A stretch of 64,000 nucleotides of DNA, taken from assembly GCF_014697615.1 (NCBI RefSeq), contig NZ_JACJSD010000006.1, positions 1-64,000 of the forward strand. The letters are read 5' to 3'. This document shows, piece by piece, positions 44,428 through 54,313 of this stretch. The stretch comes from Nostoc sp. FACHB-280. Lineage in GTDB: Bacteria > Cyanobacteriota > Cyanobacteriia > Cyanobacteriales > Nostocaceae. Numbering within the stretch: the stretch's first letter is position 1; every line of letters starts with the position of its first letter. The notes below the pieces were generated by a model. That model saw nothing but the letters and a program-made list of their open reading frames with translations. It did no database searches and was not told where the DNA came from. Both the position numbers and the translations under genes were made by a program.

Positions 44428-46809
44428 ATGAAATTATCCTTACTTGGTTTATTATCCAGTCTTAGCTTCATTTGTTGTTTAACTACGTCATCAAATGTTA
44501 CGGCAAATACTGTTACTAAACAGCAAACCCAGCAAATTTCTGCCCAAGAATTAGATTTAAAAAAGAAAATATTATTCCGTTTAGGTTCAGTAGGTCGCGC
44601 CCAACAAGCATATTTTCTAGAACAGCAAGTTTTTGCTACTCAAATTAAACAATTAGGACTAGATGAGAATTTAGAAAATAGCGTCCCAGGTTATAAATGG
44701 CAAATATTTACAGATAAAAAAGCCAAAAAAATTGCCATGACTGTATTATCACCACAGCAAAATAATTCTCGCACTTATGTTAATTTTGTTATTTTTACCA
44801 TAACAGATACAAATGAGTATCTTACACTTTCAACTCTGTGTGAAAGTGAGCAAAATCAATTAATTATTCCTAAATTACCAACAAAATTTCCTAAGAATAA
44901 AGGCATTGAATGTCCATCGGGGTTTAGAACATTAGAACTGAGTGATAGGGAAAATCAAACATCTGAACAGCTAGAAAAGGAAAAAGAGCAGAGATTCATC
45001 GTTAGTCTGCTGAATTCTCTACAACAGCAATATTATTCTCAGAATCAAGCCTTTACAGATGATATTGATCAGCTTTTTGGTTTTTCTATAAATAAATTTA
45101 TCTCAAATCAAGACTTAAAAATTAAATTATTGCCAATCAATAATCTCCAAAATGGAATTATTAGTGTTGCATTGCTTCCTAGTCAAGCACAAAAAAGTTA
45201 TCTTGGGATAGTGAGACGTAATCAATCTCCAATAGAAAAGCCAAAAGTAATTATTTGTGAATTACCGGAAAAGGTATCTCTAAATTTAGAAAAATTAAGA
45301 AATTTGCCCCTTAATAATTTCATAGATTGTCCCCAAAGTTTTACCTTAGTAAGTCTGAGTTCTGAAGAAACTATAACTCTTAACCAGGAACTAGAAAACT
45401 TTAAAACTTATCAGGCTAAAATTATCGAAATTAATCAGCCTCAAAAGACACAGATTTTACAAACTGCTGATCAACTAGCTAAAGAAGGTAAATATGTCGA
45501 CGCTCTAAAAAAATATTATTTAGCATTAGGAGCTTTGGAGATTAATGAATATGATATTTTGTCAGTGATGACTGAAGAAGTTAGCTTTAATCCAATTGTA
45601 GATAGTTTTTTTAAGAAAATAACACCTGTTTTACAAGCAGCTAAACCTTCTTTGTTGGCAGAAAAAAAAGCTATCAAATCAGAGATATCTGATTTATTTG
45701 GTAATTTTTCTTTAGAAGCTAACAGCCCCGCCAGAAAAATTCAAGAGGTAGCAGCTTTACAATTAGGATTCAATCTTTTAACTGTACCCAGCCAAGAATT
45801 TAAAATCCCTGAAAATAAGGTTTTAGATTTTGTTGATATTGCGAACTTATTAGGAGAACAGTTCAATGATAAATCACAAACATTTAATCATAATTTAGAC
45901 AAGAGATTACGTAATTACATCAATAAAAATAAAACTGCGATCGCTACTATTAGTAACTTGCTATTGAATAATGAAACACCAAGTTGGGGTATAGATTATA
46001 AGTGGGTTAAAGAGGGAGATTTTCAGGCTCCTAGTCCTAGCTATATCGGGGTAGTAAATTTACAACGTTTATTAATAATTGATATTTTAGACAAGCAACA
46101 ACAAGGAAATACTCAAGAGATGCTGAAATCTCTAGAAGCATCTTGGAAGCTCAGTGAATCATTACAAGATGAACCGTCTTTGATTGGTCAACTGGTGAAT
46201 ATAATTATTAGGCGATCGCAACTCCGCGTGCTGAGTAAAATTGATAATCTACCTGTAGTGTGGCAACAGCGATTGCTAGAAAAAGACTATACCCAAGCCA
46301 TGATTCAGGCACTAAATGTAGAAGCTTTCTCCCAGTTGCAAGGGTTAGATAAAATCATTCCTCCAGAAAAAAATACACCGTTATCTCAGTTGTATCGTGA
46401 TTGGTATGGAATTAATACATTTAAACTCAATAAAGAATTTTATCAAGCACTAGCACAAAAGAAAGATAATCTTTGTTCTTTAAATGTGCAAGCTTTAGAA
46501 AAACAGTATTTCCCTCAAAACGCCACGATTAGTCCCAGCTATGTTAAGCAGGTGTTGAAGGCTAATTATGTGATGTTGGAATCAGAAATGCTGCAAAAGG
46601 TCTTACAAGTAAAAGCAGCTATTCATCAAGGAAAAACCTTACCCAGTAAGCTATCGGAAATGCCATCAAATATCTGCTTAGGAAATAAATGGTTATATAA
46701 GTCTACCGCTGATGGCAAATGGTTGATTTATCTGGATAAACAACCAATTTGGCAATCTGAAATTGAGCGACCATCATTAACTTACACAGGGAAATTTAAT
46801 AGTAGATGA
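44428..46809 (+). CDS. Exported protein with pilin G/H-like domains and helical C-terminus
   Basis: A 793-residue protein with a signal peptide (MKLSLLGLLSSLSFICCLTT; possible cleavage near residue 27). Residues 45-170 read like the cyanobacterial type IV pilin G/H-like domain without its membrane helix (GSVGRAQQAYFLEQQVFATQ, VPGYKWQIF, a later Cys pair). A second, weaker copy lies at about 190-320 (SLLNSLQQQYYSQNQAFTDD). A short TPR-like stretch follows (ADQLAKEGKYVDALKKYYLA), then a helical region resembling a family with LQDEPSLIGQLVNIIIRR. Function is unknown. Its place in the TPS locus suggests a cell-surface role. Confidence 0.7.
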   Translation: MKLSLLGLLSSLSFICCLTTSSNVTANTVTKQQTQQISAQELDLKKKILFRLGSVGRAQQAYFLEQQVFATQIKQLGLDENLENSVPGYKWQIFTDKKAKKIAMTVLSPQQNNSRTYVNFVIFTITDTNEYLTLSTLCESEQNQLIIPKLPTKFPKNKGIECPSGFRTLELSDRENQTSEQLEKEKEQRFIVSLLNSLQQQYYSQNQAFTDDIDQLFGFSINKFISNQDLKIKLLPINNLQNGIISVALLPSQAQKSYLGIVRRNQSPIEKPKVIICELPEKVSLNLEKLRNLPLNNFIDCPQSFTLVSLSSEETITLNQELENFKTYQAKIIEINQPQKTQILQTADQLAKEGKYVDALKKYYLALGALEINEYDILSVMTEEVSFNPIVDSFFKKITPVLQAAKPSLLAEKKAIKSEISDLFGNFSLEANSPARKIQEVAALQLGFNLLTVPSQEFKIPENKVLDFVDIANLLGEQFNDKSQTFNHNLDKRLRNYINKNKTAIATISNLLLNNETPSWGIDYKWVKEGDFQAPSPSYIGVVNLQRLLIIDILDKQQQGNTQEMLKSLEASWKLSESLQDEPSLIGQLVNIIIRRSQLRVLSKIDNLPVVWQQRLLEKDYTQAMIQALNVEAFSQLQGLDKIIPPEKNTPLSQLYRDWYGINTFKLNKEFYQALAQKKDNLCSLNVQALEKQYFPQNATISPSYVKQVLKANYVMLESEMLQKVLQVKAAIHQGKTLPSKLSEMPSNICLGNKWLYKSTADGKWLIYLDKQPIWQSEIERPSLTYTGKFNSR

Positions 46810-47000
46810 TAGATTACAAATTATAGGTTTTGGGAAGGGCGTAGAGGTAGGTATATATATCTAAAATCCTTACATTCCAAATCAATCACCTGTCAGCACG
46901 CCCAACTCCCTACTCACTATTCGCTTTTTTATACTCTTAGAGTTAAAAACTAGGTCATTGTGGGAATACTAGACATTAGGGTACAGACGGCGGCTAGTTT

Positions 47001-47414
47001 ATGAAGGGAGTCTTAATGGGTTTGGTGAATCAAATACTGTTGAATTCGACGTTCTTGCCATTAAGAGTGAGCAATCCTATTCAGATTACCAATAACACTG
47101 TTGTTGGGCATAATTTATTTTATAGCTTCAGCCAATTATCGTTTCCCAGCAACGACTCTGTAACCTTCAGTCATAATTCACATATCCAAAATATTGTTAG
47201 GTGTAAGAGCGATCGCACCTGGTCTGATGTCCACAACATCTCTGCATTTCGCAAATCGGGCAGTATCAATGCACAAGCACCTCCTCCAAAAGTGCTGGTG
47301 CAAGCGACTTCTTGGCGACGTAATGCCCAAGGCCAAGTTGAGTTAATCGCAGCGACATTCCCCACACATACACAGCCGCAATTAAGCTGTCGTGCGCTTT
47401 CAAGAGTTCAATAA
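47001..47414 (+). pseudogene. Internally deleted TPS mini-gene
   Basis: A 137-codon frame joins the start of a TPS domain (NNTVVGHNLFYSFSQLSF, SVTFSHNSHIQNIV) directly to the conserved C-terminal tail (KSDRTWSDVHNISAFR, VQATSWRRNAQGQVELIA, a final LSC). Roughly 650 residues present in the sisters are missing, yet the frame is kept. The normal signal peptide is replaced by MKGVLMGLVNQILLNSTFLP, which is only weakly hydrophobic. The junction falls at a HIP1 site (GAGCGATCGCACC). It is a deletion derivative, and may be translated or dead. Confidence 0.78.
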
Positions 47415-47448
47415 ATTTCTTTTCTCTACCTTTAACCTATAACTACCT

Positions 47449-50010
47449 ATGAATTTCCTCATCAAACAACGCCGTTGGTTATATATCAGTCTGAGTATTA
47501 TGAGTTTGTGTTTGGCAGTAACAATCACACCGGCTCAAGCATCTCGCCCAGTATCGACTGTTGCTAGTCTCAATCTCAATGTATCTGCTACAGAATCTAC
47601 AAATTGGCTAGAACAAGGACGACAACTTTACCAATCTGGTAGTTTTGCAGAAGCAGTGAACGCGTGGCAAATGGCAGTACAAAATTACCATAACCAAGGC
47701 GATCGCCCCAACGAAGCCTTAAGTTTGAGTTACTTGTCCTTAGCACAACAAGAACTCAATCAATGGGAAGCAGCAGAAAAATCTATCGCCCAAAGTGTCA
47801 AAATTCTGCAAACTGCACAACCAACAGCCGATGCTATTGTTTGGGCGCAAATACTGAATACTCAGGCCAATTTACAACTCCGCACTGGGAAAGCGGAAAC
47901 TGCGCTAGATATTTGGCAACAAGCTCAAAAATATTATGAGCAAGCGGGGGATAAAATTGGCAGTTTAGGTAGTCAAATTAACCAAGCCCAAGCCTTACAA
48001 AGTTTAGGATTTTACCGTCGTTCTAAGCAACAGTTAGAGGCTTTAGCGCAAAAGTTGGCAGCTATGCCCGATTCTGAAATTAAAGTCAGTGGGTTGCGAT
48101 CGCTGGGTTTAGCTTTACACGCCATCGGCGATCGTAATAGCCAATCAGTATTAGAACAAAGTTTAGCCACAGCCAAGCAAATTGCAGCTAAGAACCAGTT
48201 AAGTTCTATTTTTGTGAGCTTGGGAAAAGTGGCTGCTGATTTCCAAGATCCAGAAGCCGCCTTAAATTACTTTGAAGATGCAGAAACAGCAGCTACTAAC
48301 CCAAATGAAGCTTTACAGGCGCGGTTAGCTCGGTTCAAACTCTTGGTAGAGTACAACAAACTAGAATACGCCATTCCCCTTGCACCACAATTACGTCAAC
48401 AGTTGGCTGAGTTGCCACCTAGTCATAGTTCTTTAGGTGCAGCAATCAATTTTGTTGCCACCATGAATCGCGTAGAAAATTCAGAGCGAATTCTACCTAG
48501 TCAAGAGTTGGCTAAACTATTAGTAGATACTGTTAAATCTGCCCAAAAAATTCAGGATAGTAACGCCCAAGCTTATGCACTACATGAATGGGCAGAACTC
48601 TACAGCCGCAAAAAACAGTGGTCTCAGGCACAAGAATTAGCCGAGAAATCCCTGAAGATTGCCCGTGAAATTCAAGCGGATGATTTGATTGCTCAATCAG
48701 CTTGGCAAGTTGGCAAGTTATATAGACAACAAGGCAACCGCCCCCAAGCAATTACAGCTTATACCGAAGCTGTGAAGTCATTAAAAGCATTACGTGGGGA
48801 TATGGTTGCGGTAAATCCTGATGTGCAATTTTCCTTCCGGGAAAGTGTTGAACCTGTTTATCGGCAACTAGTGAGTTTACTGCTAGATGATCAACCTACC
48901 CAGACAGCATTAACCCAAGCGCGAGAACTGATTGAATCATTACAAGTTGCAGAACTGGATAACTTTTTCCGGGAAGCTTGTTTGGATAAAGCCCAGCAAA
49001 TTGATAAAGTTGACCCCACAGCAACAGTAGTTTATCCGATTATTTTAAGCGATCGCCTAGGTGTAATTTTCTCCCAAGCGGGAAAACCACTACGTTATTA
49101 TGCCACTCCCAAATCTCAATCAGACATTGACAAAACTCTAGAGAATTTCCTGGTGGCTCTCAACCCAGTTTCTGATTCCAGTGAGCGGGAGAAATTATCC
49201 CAACAGATTTATGACTGGCTGATTCGTCCCGCAGAAGCAGATCAGACCTTTAAAGATACCAAAACATTAGTATTTGTCTTAGATGGAAGGTTGCGGAATA
49301 TTCCGATGGCCGCCTTATACGACGGTAAGCAATATCTGATTGAAAAATATGCCGTGGCACTCTCACCGGGATTACAACTCATGGCTGCTCAATCCCTCCA
49401 GCAAAAACGGATTGATGCTGTTGTCGGAGGCATCAGTGAATCTCGTGCTGGTTTTAGTGCTTTACCAGCAGTGGAATCAGAAGTTAAACAAATCTCTCAA
49501 AAAGTGCCTTCTTCCACATTGCTTAATCAACAATTCACCAGTGAAGCTCTAGCTGAGTATGTCAAATCTAGTAAGGCGAATGTTGTTCACCTCGCCACCC
49601 ACGGACAATTTAGTTCTCGTTTGGAAGATACTTTCTTATTGACATGGGATGGCGAAGTCAACGTTAAAGAGTTGTCTGAACTCCTGAAAAATCGTAGTGG
49701 TAATTCTACCAAAGCGATCGAATTATTAGTTCTGAGTGCCTGTGATACTGCCAGTGGGGACGATCGCGCGGCTCTGGGATTAGCGGGTTTAGCTGTCAAA
49801 TCCGGCGCACGTTCCACCATTGCCACACTTTGGCCAGTGAAAGATAAAGCTGCCCAAATGCTCATGACTCGCTTTTATGACCAACTACGGCAACCCAAAG
49901 CCACCAAAGCTGAAGCATTAAGGCAAGCCCAAATTAATTTGATTCGCCAAACCGATTTCCGTGATCCGTTCTTTTGGTCTGCCTTTGTTTTGGTAGGGAA
50001 TTGGTCTTAA
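47449..50010 (+). CDS. Exported TPR-CHAT protein (caspase-like)
   Basis: An 853-residue protein with a signal peptide (WLYISLSIMSLCLAVTITPA, cleavage after AQA near residue 32). TPR repeats fill about 50-480 (LEQGRQLYQSGSFAEAVNAW, AQELAEKSLKIAREIQADDL). The CHAT domain (about 560-853) has the His/Cys dyad of caspase-like peptidases: His718 in VVHLATHGQF and Cys765 in LVLSACDTASG. It ends in the typical DPFFWSAFVLVGNWS. CHAT proteases cut partner proteins. Here the signal peptide places it outside the cytoplasm. It is 34 bases after the TPS mini-gene. Its target is unknown; the TPS proteins are candidates. Confidence 0.9.
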   Translation: MNFLIKQRRWLYISLSIMSLCLAVTITPAQASRPVSTVASLNLNVSATESTNWLEQGRQLYQSGSFAEAVNAWQMAVQNYHNQGDRPNEALSLSYLSLAQQELNQWEAAEKSIAQSVKILQTAQPTADAIVWAQILNTQANLQLRTGKAETALDIWQQAQKYYEQAGDKIGSLGSQINQAQALQSLGFYRRSKQQLEALAQKLAAMPDSEIKVSGLRSLGLALHAIGDRNSQSVLEQSLATAKQIAAKNQLSSIFVSLGKVAADFQDPEAALNYFEDAETAATNPNEALQARLARFKLLVEYNKLEYAIPLAPQLRQQLAELPPSHSSLGAAINFVATMNRVENSERILPSQELAKLLVDTVKSAQKIQDSNAQAYALHEWAELYSRKKQWSQAQELAEKSLKIAREIQADDLIAQSAWQVGKLYRQQGNRPQAITAYTEAVKSLKALRGDMVAVNPDVQFSFRESVEPVYRQLVSLLLDDQPTQTALTQARELIESLQVAELDNFFREACLDKAQQIDKVDPTATVVYPIILSDRLGVIFSQAGKPLRYYATPKSQSDIDKTLENFLVALNPVSDSSEREKLSQQIYDWLIRPAEADQTFKDTKTLVFVLDGRLRNIPMAALYDGKQYLIEKYAVALSPGLQLMAAQSLQQKRIDAVVGGISESRAGFSALPAVESEVKQISQKVPSSTLLNQQFTSEALAEYVKSSKANVVHLATHGQFSSRLEDTFLLTWDGEVNVKELSELLKNRSGNSTKAIELLVLSACDTASGDDRAALGLAGLAVKSGARSTIATLWPVKDKAAQMLMTRFYDQLRQPKATKAEALRQAQINLIRQTDFRDPFFWSAFVLVGNWS

Positions 50011-50197
50011 ATACGTAATATTACTGTATTTATCTGAATCAAGAAAAACATTAGCTTTATGGTTTTTTCATAGATTTTCAGATATAAATGCTAGTAGTGT
50101 TCCCGTATTCACTAGATTTTACCAGCAATCCAAAATTTTTTTGGTACAGTGGACTTCAATGTATTTTCCATTACTACATCAATGGATGAGGTCAAAG

Positions 50198-51187
50198 ATG
50201 AGAAAACGTCGATATCTAACTAGCACATTGAGCATTATCGCTCTCATTGCTAGCAGCACATGGGCCAGTGCCTATGCTGTAACATTTACCCCACCTGTAA
50301 AAAATTCCGCGCCCAGACAAGCAACTGGTGGGGCTTCTCGTGGCAATATCTTTGTACCAAACAAAGGTAATAGTGCGCCCAGACAAGCAACTGGTGGAGC
50401 TTCTCGCGGTAATATCTTTACTCCCAAAAAAGGTAACAGCGCCCCCCAACAAGCAACTGGTGGAGCTTCTCGCGGTAATATCTTTACTCCCAAAAAAGGT
50501 AACAGCGCCCCCCAACAAGCAACTGGTGGAGCTTCTCGCGGCAATATCTTTACCCCGAAAAAAGATAACAGCGCCCCCCAACAAGCATCAGGCGGAGCTT
50601 CTCGTCTAGGTACTTACTATTTGAATCCTGGAACTGTAGCCGCAACCGGGCCAGCAGCGTTAATCGCTCTTCTCCCCCAAAGCTTCTATGGCACAACAAC
50701 TTCGGCACACCCTACCATTTTGGTTTATCTTCCTACTTCTAATGCCGAAGAAGCCGTATTCAGCCTTAAGGATGAAGCTGGTAATACCCAATATCAAATG
50801 ACCATTCCAGTTGCTGGGAAAGCTGGAGTTATGGCTATCAAATTACCAGCAGATGCACCTGCTTTAGCTGTTGGTAAAAACTATCAATGGTTCTTGGCGC
50901 TGAAAGTGGATGGAACACTTAGCCCCAGTACACCTTATGTTGATGGTTGGATTGAACGTATCCAGCCAACTGCTGAATTGACAACAGCAATGCAGCAGTC
51001 GGATGAGCTTCAGCGGGCAGTTGCTTTTGGTAAAAGCGGGGTGTGGTATGACTGTGTAGCAACAATGGCTGCACTACAAAATGCCCAACCCAAAAATCCC
51101 ACAATTGTTAAGCAATGGCAAGAACTTCTTTCTTCCGTGAGCTTAAAGGATATTGCAACTGCTCCCTTAGTAGCATCAGCTAATTAG
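50198..51187 (+). CDS. DUF928 protein with expanded N-terminal repeat
   Basis: About 329 residues. I choose ATG 50198 (MRKRRYLTSTLS) because GAGG lies 6 bases upstream; ATG 50186 and TTG 50141 are in frame further up. A signal peptide ends near ASAYA. Four perfect-length 22-residue repeats plus a partial fifth follow (NSAPQQATGGASRGNIFTPK; 66 bp units at 50303-50566), matching the short GGxTRG-type motif that usually occurs once at this position. The C-terminal 190 residues are DUF928 (TILVYLPTSNAEEAVFSLKD, NYQWFLALKVDG, YVDGWIERI). The function of DUF928 is unknown; such genes often lie beside CHAT or CHASE2 genes. Confidence 0.85.
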   Translation: MRKRRYLTSTLSIIALIASSTWASAYAVTFTPPVKNSAPRQATGGASRGNIFVPNKGNSAPRQATGGASRGNIFTPKKGNSAPQQATGGASRGNIFTPKKGNSAPQQATGGASRGNIFTPKKDNSAPQQASGGASRLGTYYLNPGTVAATGPAALIALLPQSFYGTTTSAHPTILVYLPTSNAEEAVFSLKDEAGNTQYQMTIPVAGKAGVMAIKLPADAPALAVGKNYQWFLALKVDGTLSPSTPYVDGWIERIQPTAELTTAMQQSDELQRAVAFGKSGVWYDCVATMAALQNAQPKNPTIVKQWQELLSSVSLKDIATAPLVASAN

Positions 51188-51493
51188 GGACTGAGGACTA
51201 GTAGTTCACCAACCTAACATGCCAGTAGACTTAGCAGGGGTGAAGAGATTAGGGCGCAAGGGATGAAGAGGAGAAGGCGCGGAGAGCAAGGGGGAGAATA
51301 TTTCCCCAATTCCCCCTGCACCCCTGCCTCTTTCACACTGCCCCGAAGCCAGCTACCATGCAAAGTTGCCTTGGCAGACGACTAGGGGCTAGGGAATAGG
51401 AAGAGTTTTTCTAACACCCAATGCCCCATACCTAAGCCTAATACTCAAATTCAGACAAGTGTTAGTGGAGTCATGGCTGACGAATACTAATCA
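51188..51493. other. Gene-free spacer with purine- and pyrimidine-rich runs
   Basis: 306 bases with GAAGAGGAGAAGGCGCGG-like and CCCCCTGCACCCCTGCC runs. No ORF, hairpin with T run, or RNA gene is supported. It must hold the promoter of the CHASE2 kinase if that gene is not read through from DUF928. Confidence 0.4.
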
Positions 51494-54313
51494 ATGTTAT
51501 GTGCCTCCGGCGAAATTATGTGGCGTAAATTCCAAGGTTTGATACAACGCTCACGTAGCGTCTTTATTATTACTCCCAGTGTCGCTCTTACAGTTATTGT
51601 TGGGCAGTCATTGGGACTTTTTAATTTGCCGGAGTGGAAACTTCGTGATGAATGGATGCGACAACGTTCGCAAAATACCATAGCTGACGAAATCGTGATT
51701 GTCACAATTGATGAACAGGACATTCAATCAGTTGGTAAATGGCCAATTCCCGACTGGTCACTAGCGCAATTACTTCAGAAAATTCGATCGCAACAACCCC
51801 GCGCCATTGGCTTGGATCTCTACCGAGATTTACCAGAAGGCAAAGGATATGAGCAACTGGTAGAGGTTTTCCGTAGTACACCTAGTTTAATTGGTGTGGA
51901 GAAAATCACTGGGGAACGTGTCAATCCTCCACCAGAATTGCAAAAACTGGAACAAGTTGGATTAGCAGATTTGGTATTAGATGGCGATCGCCATGTGCGG
52001 CGTGCTTTACTCACAGCTGCTGATGCCAAACAAGCCGGAAAAATTAAAGCGGGATTGGCAACTATGGTTGCACTCAAGTATCTGGAAGCAGAAAAAATTT
52101 CTTTAGAACCAGTGAACGAAGAGCAACAGAAATTTCGCTTAAATAATCAAATTTATCTGCCCCTGCAAAACCGAGAAGCAGGTTATTCTGATACTGATGT
52201 GGGTGGTTATCAAATTCTGCTCAACTGGCATGGTGCCGAAACGGCGTTTCGCACAGTAGCTATGCGAGATGTATTAGCCGGAAAAATTCCCGCCAATATC
52301 ATGCGCGATCGGATGGTATTTATCGGCTCAACGGCCTCCAGTACCAATGATTTCTTTAGCACACCCTTTAGTTCCTCTTTGATTGCTGCTCAAAAACCCA
52401 CAGCTGGAGTTGTAATTCATGCCAATGTTGCCCATCAAATAGTCCAAGGAGCAAAAACAGGTAAAGCGAACCTATATGGTTTTTCTGGCAATGCCACGTC
52501 ATTTTGGATTATTTTGTGGTCTTTGATTGGTTCTGGTGGTAGCTGGTATTTAGCGAGTTTATGTACAAAACGAAACATTCCCGGTGGCAAAATTCTCTGG
52601 GCAACAGTAGGTATAAGTGGTGGTTTTTTCGTGGGTGGCTATGGGATATTTTTACAGGGTTGGGTGATTCCTGTCACACCAGGATTAGCTGCCTTTATTA
52701 GTAGTGTGATTGCCACAACCAATGCTTATAAACAACAAAAGTTAGAAGAAGCCAATCAACAGCTAGAAATTGCCAATTCTCAACTTCTAGACTATTCTAA
52801 AACTCTTGAGTTTAAAGTCGAAGAGCGTACTCGTGAATTACTGGAAGCCAAACAAGCTGCTGATGCGGCTAACGAAGCTAAGAGTGAGTTTTTAGCCAAC
52901 ATGAGTCATGAATTACGCACACCATTAAATGGGATTTTGGGTTTTGCCCAGGTGCTAGAGTTATCGCCAAACTTAACCGATAAAAATCGAGAAGGAGTCA
53001 ACATTATCTATCAATGTGGTTCCCATTTACTGATGCTAATTAATGACATTCTCGATCTCTCAAAAATTGAAGCTCGTAAATTAGAATTGGTAACAACCAA
53101 TGTACATTTACCAACTTTTTTACATGGTGTGACAGAGATTTGCAATATTCGAGCCGAGCAGAAAGGAATTGGATTTAATATCGTAGCTGATGATTCTCTG
53201 GCGGCTGTAATTCAAGTAGATGAAAAGCGGCTACGGCAAATTTTGATTAACTTACTAGGTAATGCCATCAAATTTACAGACAGCGGTAGCGTTACATTAA
53301 AAATCGATGTGATTGAGCAAGAGTTGTCACCAATCACTAAGGATAATACAGAAATCACTGATCAGAAGATTCGCTTCCAGATAGAAGATACAGGTATTGG
53401 GATGTCACCAGACCAGTTAGAGAAAATATTTTTGGCTTTTGAACAAGTAGGTGAAGCAGGTAGGAAATCTGAAGGTACTGGTTTGGGATTAGCCATCAGT
53501 CAAAGAATTGCTGGATTGATGGGTAGTCAAATTCAAGTGCAAAGTAACTTGGGTGAGGGCAGTCTATTTTGGTTTGAGATCACAGTGCCAATACCAGTTT
53601 CCCATGACTGGAATACTCTGACTGTGAATGCCAGCAATCAGAAAATTATTGGGATTCGTGGTCGTGTACCACAAATTTTGATTGTTGATGACGATCGCAA
53701 CCACCTTTCGATGTTGAGTAGTCTATTACAAAAAATTGGTTGTCGCACTTTAGAAGCAAGCGATGGTAAACAAGGGCTACAGGTGGCAACTGAACATCAA
53801 CCGGATATGATTGTGCTGGATTTAGCTATGCCAAATATGGATGGCTTTGAGTTGATGGTGCAATTACAAGAAAATCCCCAAACAAGTTTAATTCCGATTA
53901 TTGTCTCTAGTGCTAGAGTTTTTGAGGAAAATCAGCAACGAAGTTTAGAGGCTGGCGCAACAGCATTTTTACCCAAACCTTTGCAAGTCGATGAATTATT
54001 AAATGCACTGCGATCGCTACTCAATGTGGACTGGATTTATGCCGAATCACCGTCACAGAAATTACCTGCTAAAAATGAGCCAACAGATGATCATGAACTG
54101 ATTTTGCCATCTCAGGATATTTTGCAACAACTATATCATTTGTCCATGATGGGAGATATTCCCGCGATCGAGGGCATAATTGCTGAGTTAATCAAGCAAG
54201 ATAGTCAATTTACTGCTTTTGCCACTACCTTGGGTAAAATGACTGCCAATTTCCAAACCACAAAAATCCGTAAGTTCTTGAAAACATTTGTCACCACGGA
54301 GTCACATCAATGA
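51494..54313 (+). CDS. CHASE2 hybrid histidine kinase
   Basis: A 939-residue membrane sensor (or 931 from ATG 51518, [10 protein letters not shown]). A first hydrophobic segment ([20 protein letters not shown]) leads to an extracytoplasmic CHASE2 domain (about 40-320; [52 protein letters not shown]). Then come three membrane spans (about 330-410), a coiled coil, HisKA ([16 protein letters not shown], His472), HATPase ([22 protein letters not shown]) and a receiver ([10 protein letters not shown], Asp776 in [11 protein letters not shown]). A C-terminal tail of about 90 residues follows the receiver. It probably senses a periplasmic cue and signals through the next gene, whose start overlaps its stop. 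Confidence 0.93.
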   Translation: MLCASGEIMWRKFQGLIQRSRSVFIITPSVALTVIVGQSLGLFNLPEWKLRDEWMRQRSQNTIADEIVIVTIDEQDIQSVGKWPIPDWSLAQLLQKIRSQQPRAIGLDLYRDLPEGKGYEQLVEVFRSTPSLIGVEKITGERVNPPPELQKLEQVGLADLVLDGDRHVRRALLTAADAKQAGKIKAGLATMVALKYLEAEKISLEPVNEEQQKFRLNNQIYLPLQNREAGYSDTDVGGYQILLNWHGAETAFRTVAMRDVLAGKIPANIMRDRMVFIGSTASSTNDFFSTPFSSSLIAAQKPTAGVVIHANVAHQIVQGAKTGKANLYGFSGNATSFWIILWSLIGSGGSWYLASLCTKRNIPGGKILWATVGISGGFFVGGYGIFLQGWVIPVTPGLAAFISSVIATTNAYKQQKLEEANQQLEIANSQLLDYSKTLEFKVEERTRELLEAKQAADAANEAKSEFLANMSHELRTPLNGILGFAQVLELSPNLTDKNREGVNIIYQCGSHLLMLINDILDLSKIEARKLELVTTNVHLPTFLHGVTEICNIRAEQKGIGFNIVADDSLAAVIQVDEKRLRQILINLLGNAIKFTDSGSVTLKIDVIEQELSPITKDNTEITDQKIRFQIEDTGIGMSPDQLEKIFLAFEQVGEAGRKSEGTGLGLAISQRIAGLMGSQIQVQSNLGEGSLFWFEITVPIPVSHDWNTLTVNASNQKIIGIRGRVPQILIVDDDRNHLSMLSSLLQKIGCRTLEASDGKQGLQVATEHQPDMIVLDLAMPNMDGFELMVQLQENPQTSLIPIIVSSARVFEENQQRSLEAGATAFLPKPLQVDELLNALRSLLNVDWIYAESPSQKLPAKNEPTDDHELILPSQDILQQLYHLSMMGDIPAIEGIIAELIKQDSQFTAFATTLGKMTANFQTTKIRKFLKTFVTTESHQ

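Noticed and set aside
50216-50609. Antisense and alternate-frame repeat ORFs over the DUF928 repeats
   Set aside because: They arise because a 66 bp repeat without stops stays open in several frames; only the DUF928 frame has a signal peptide and a continuing domain.
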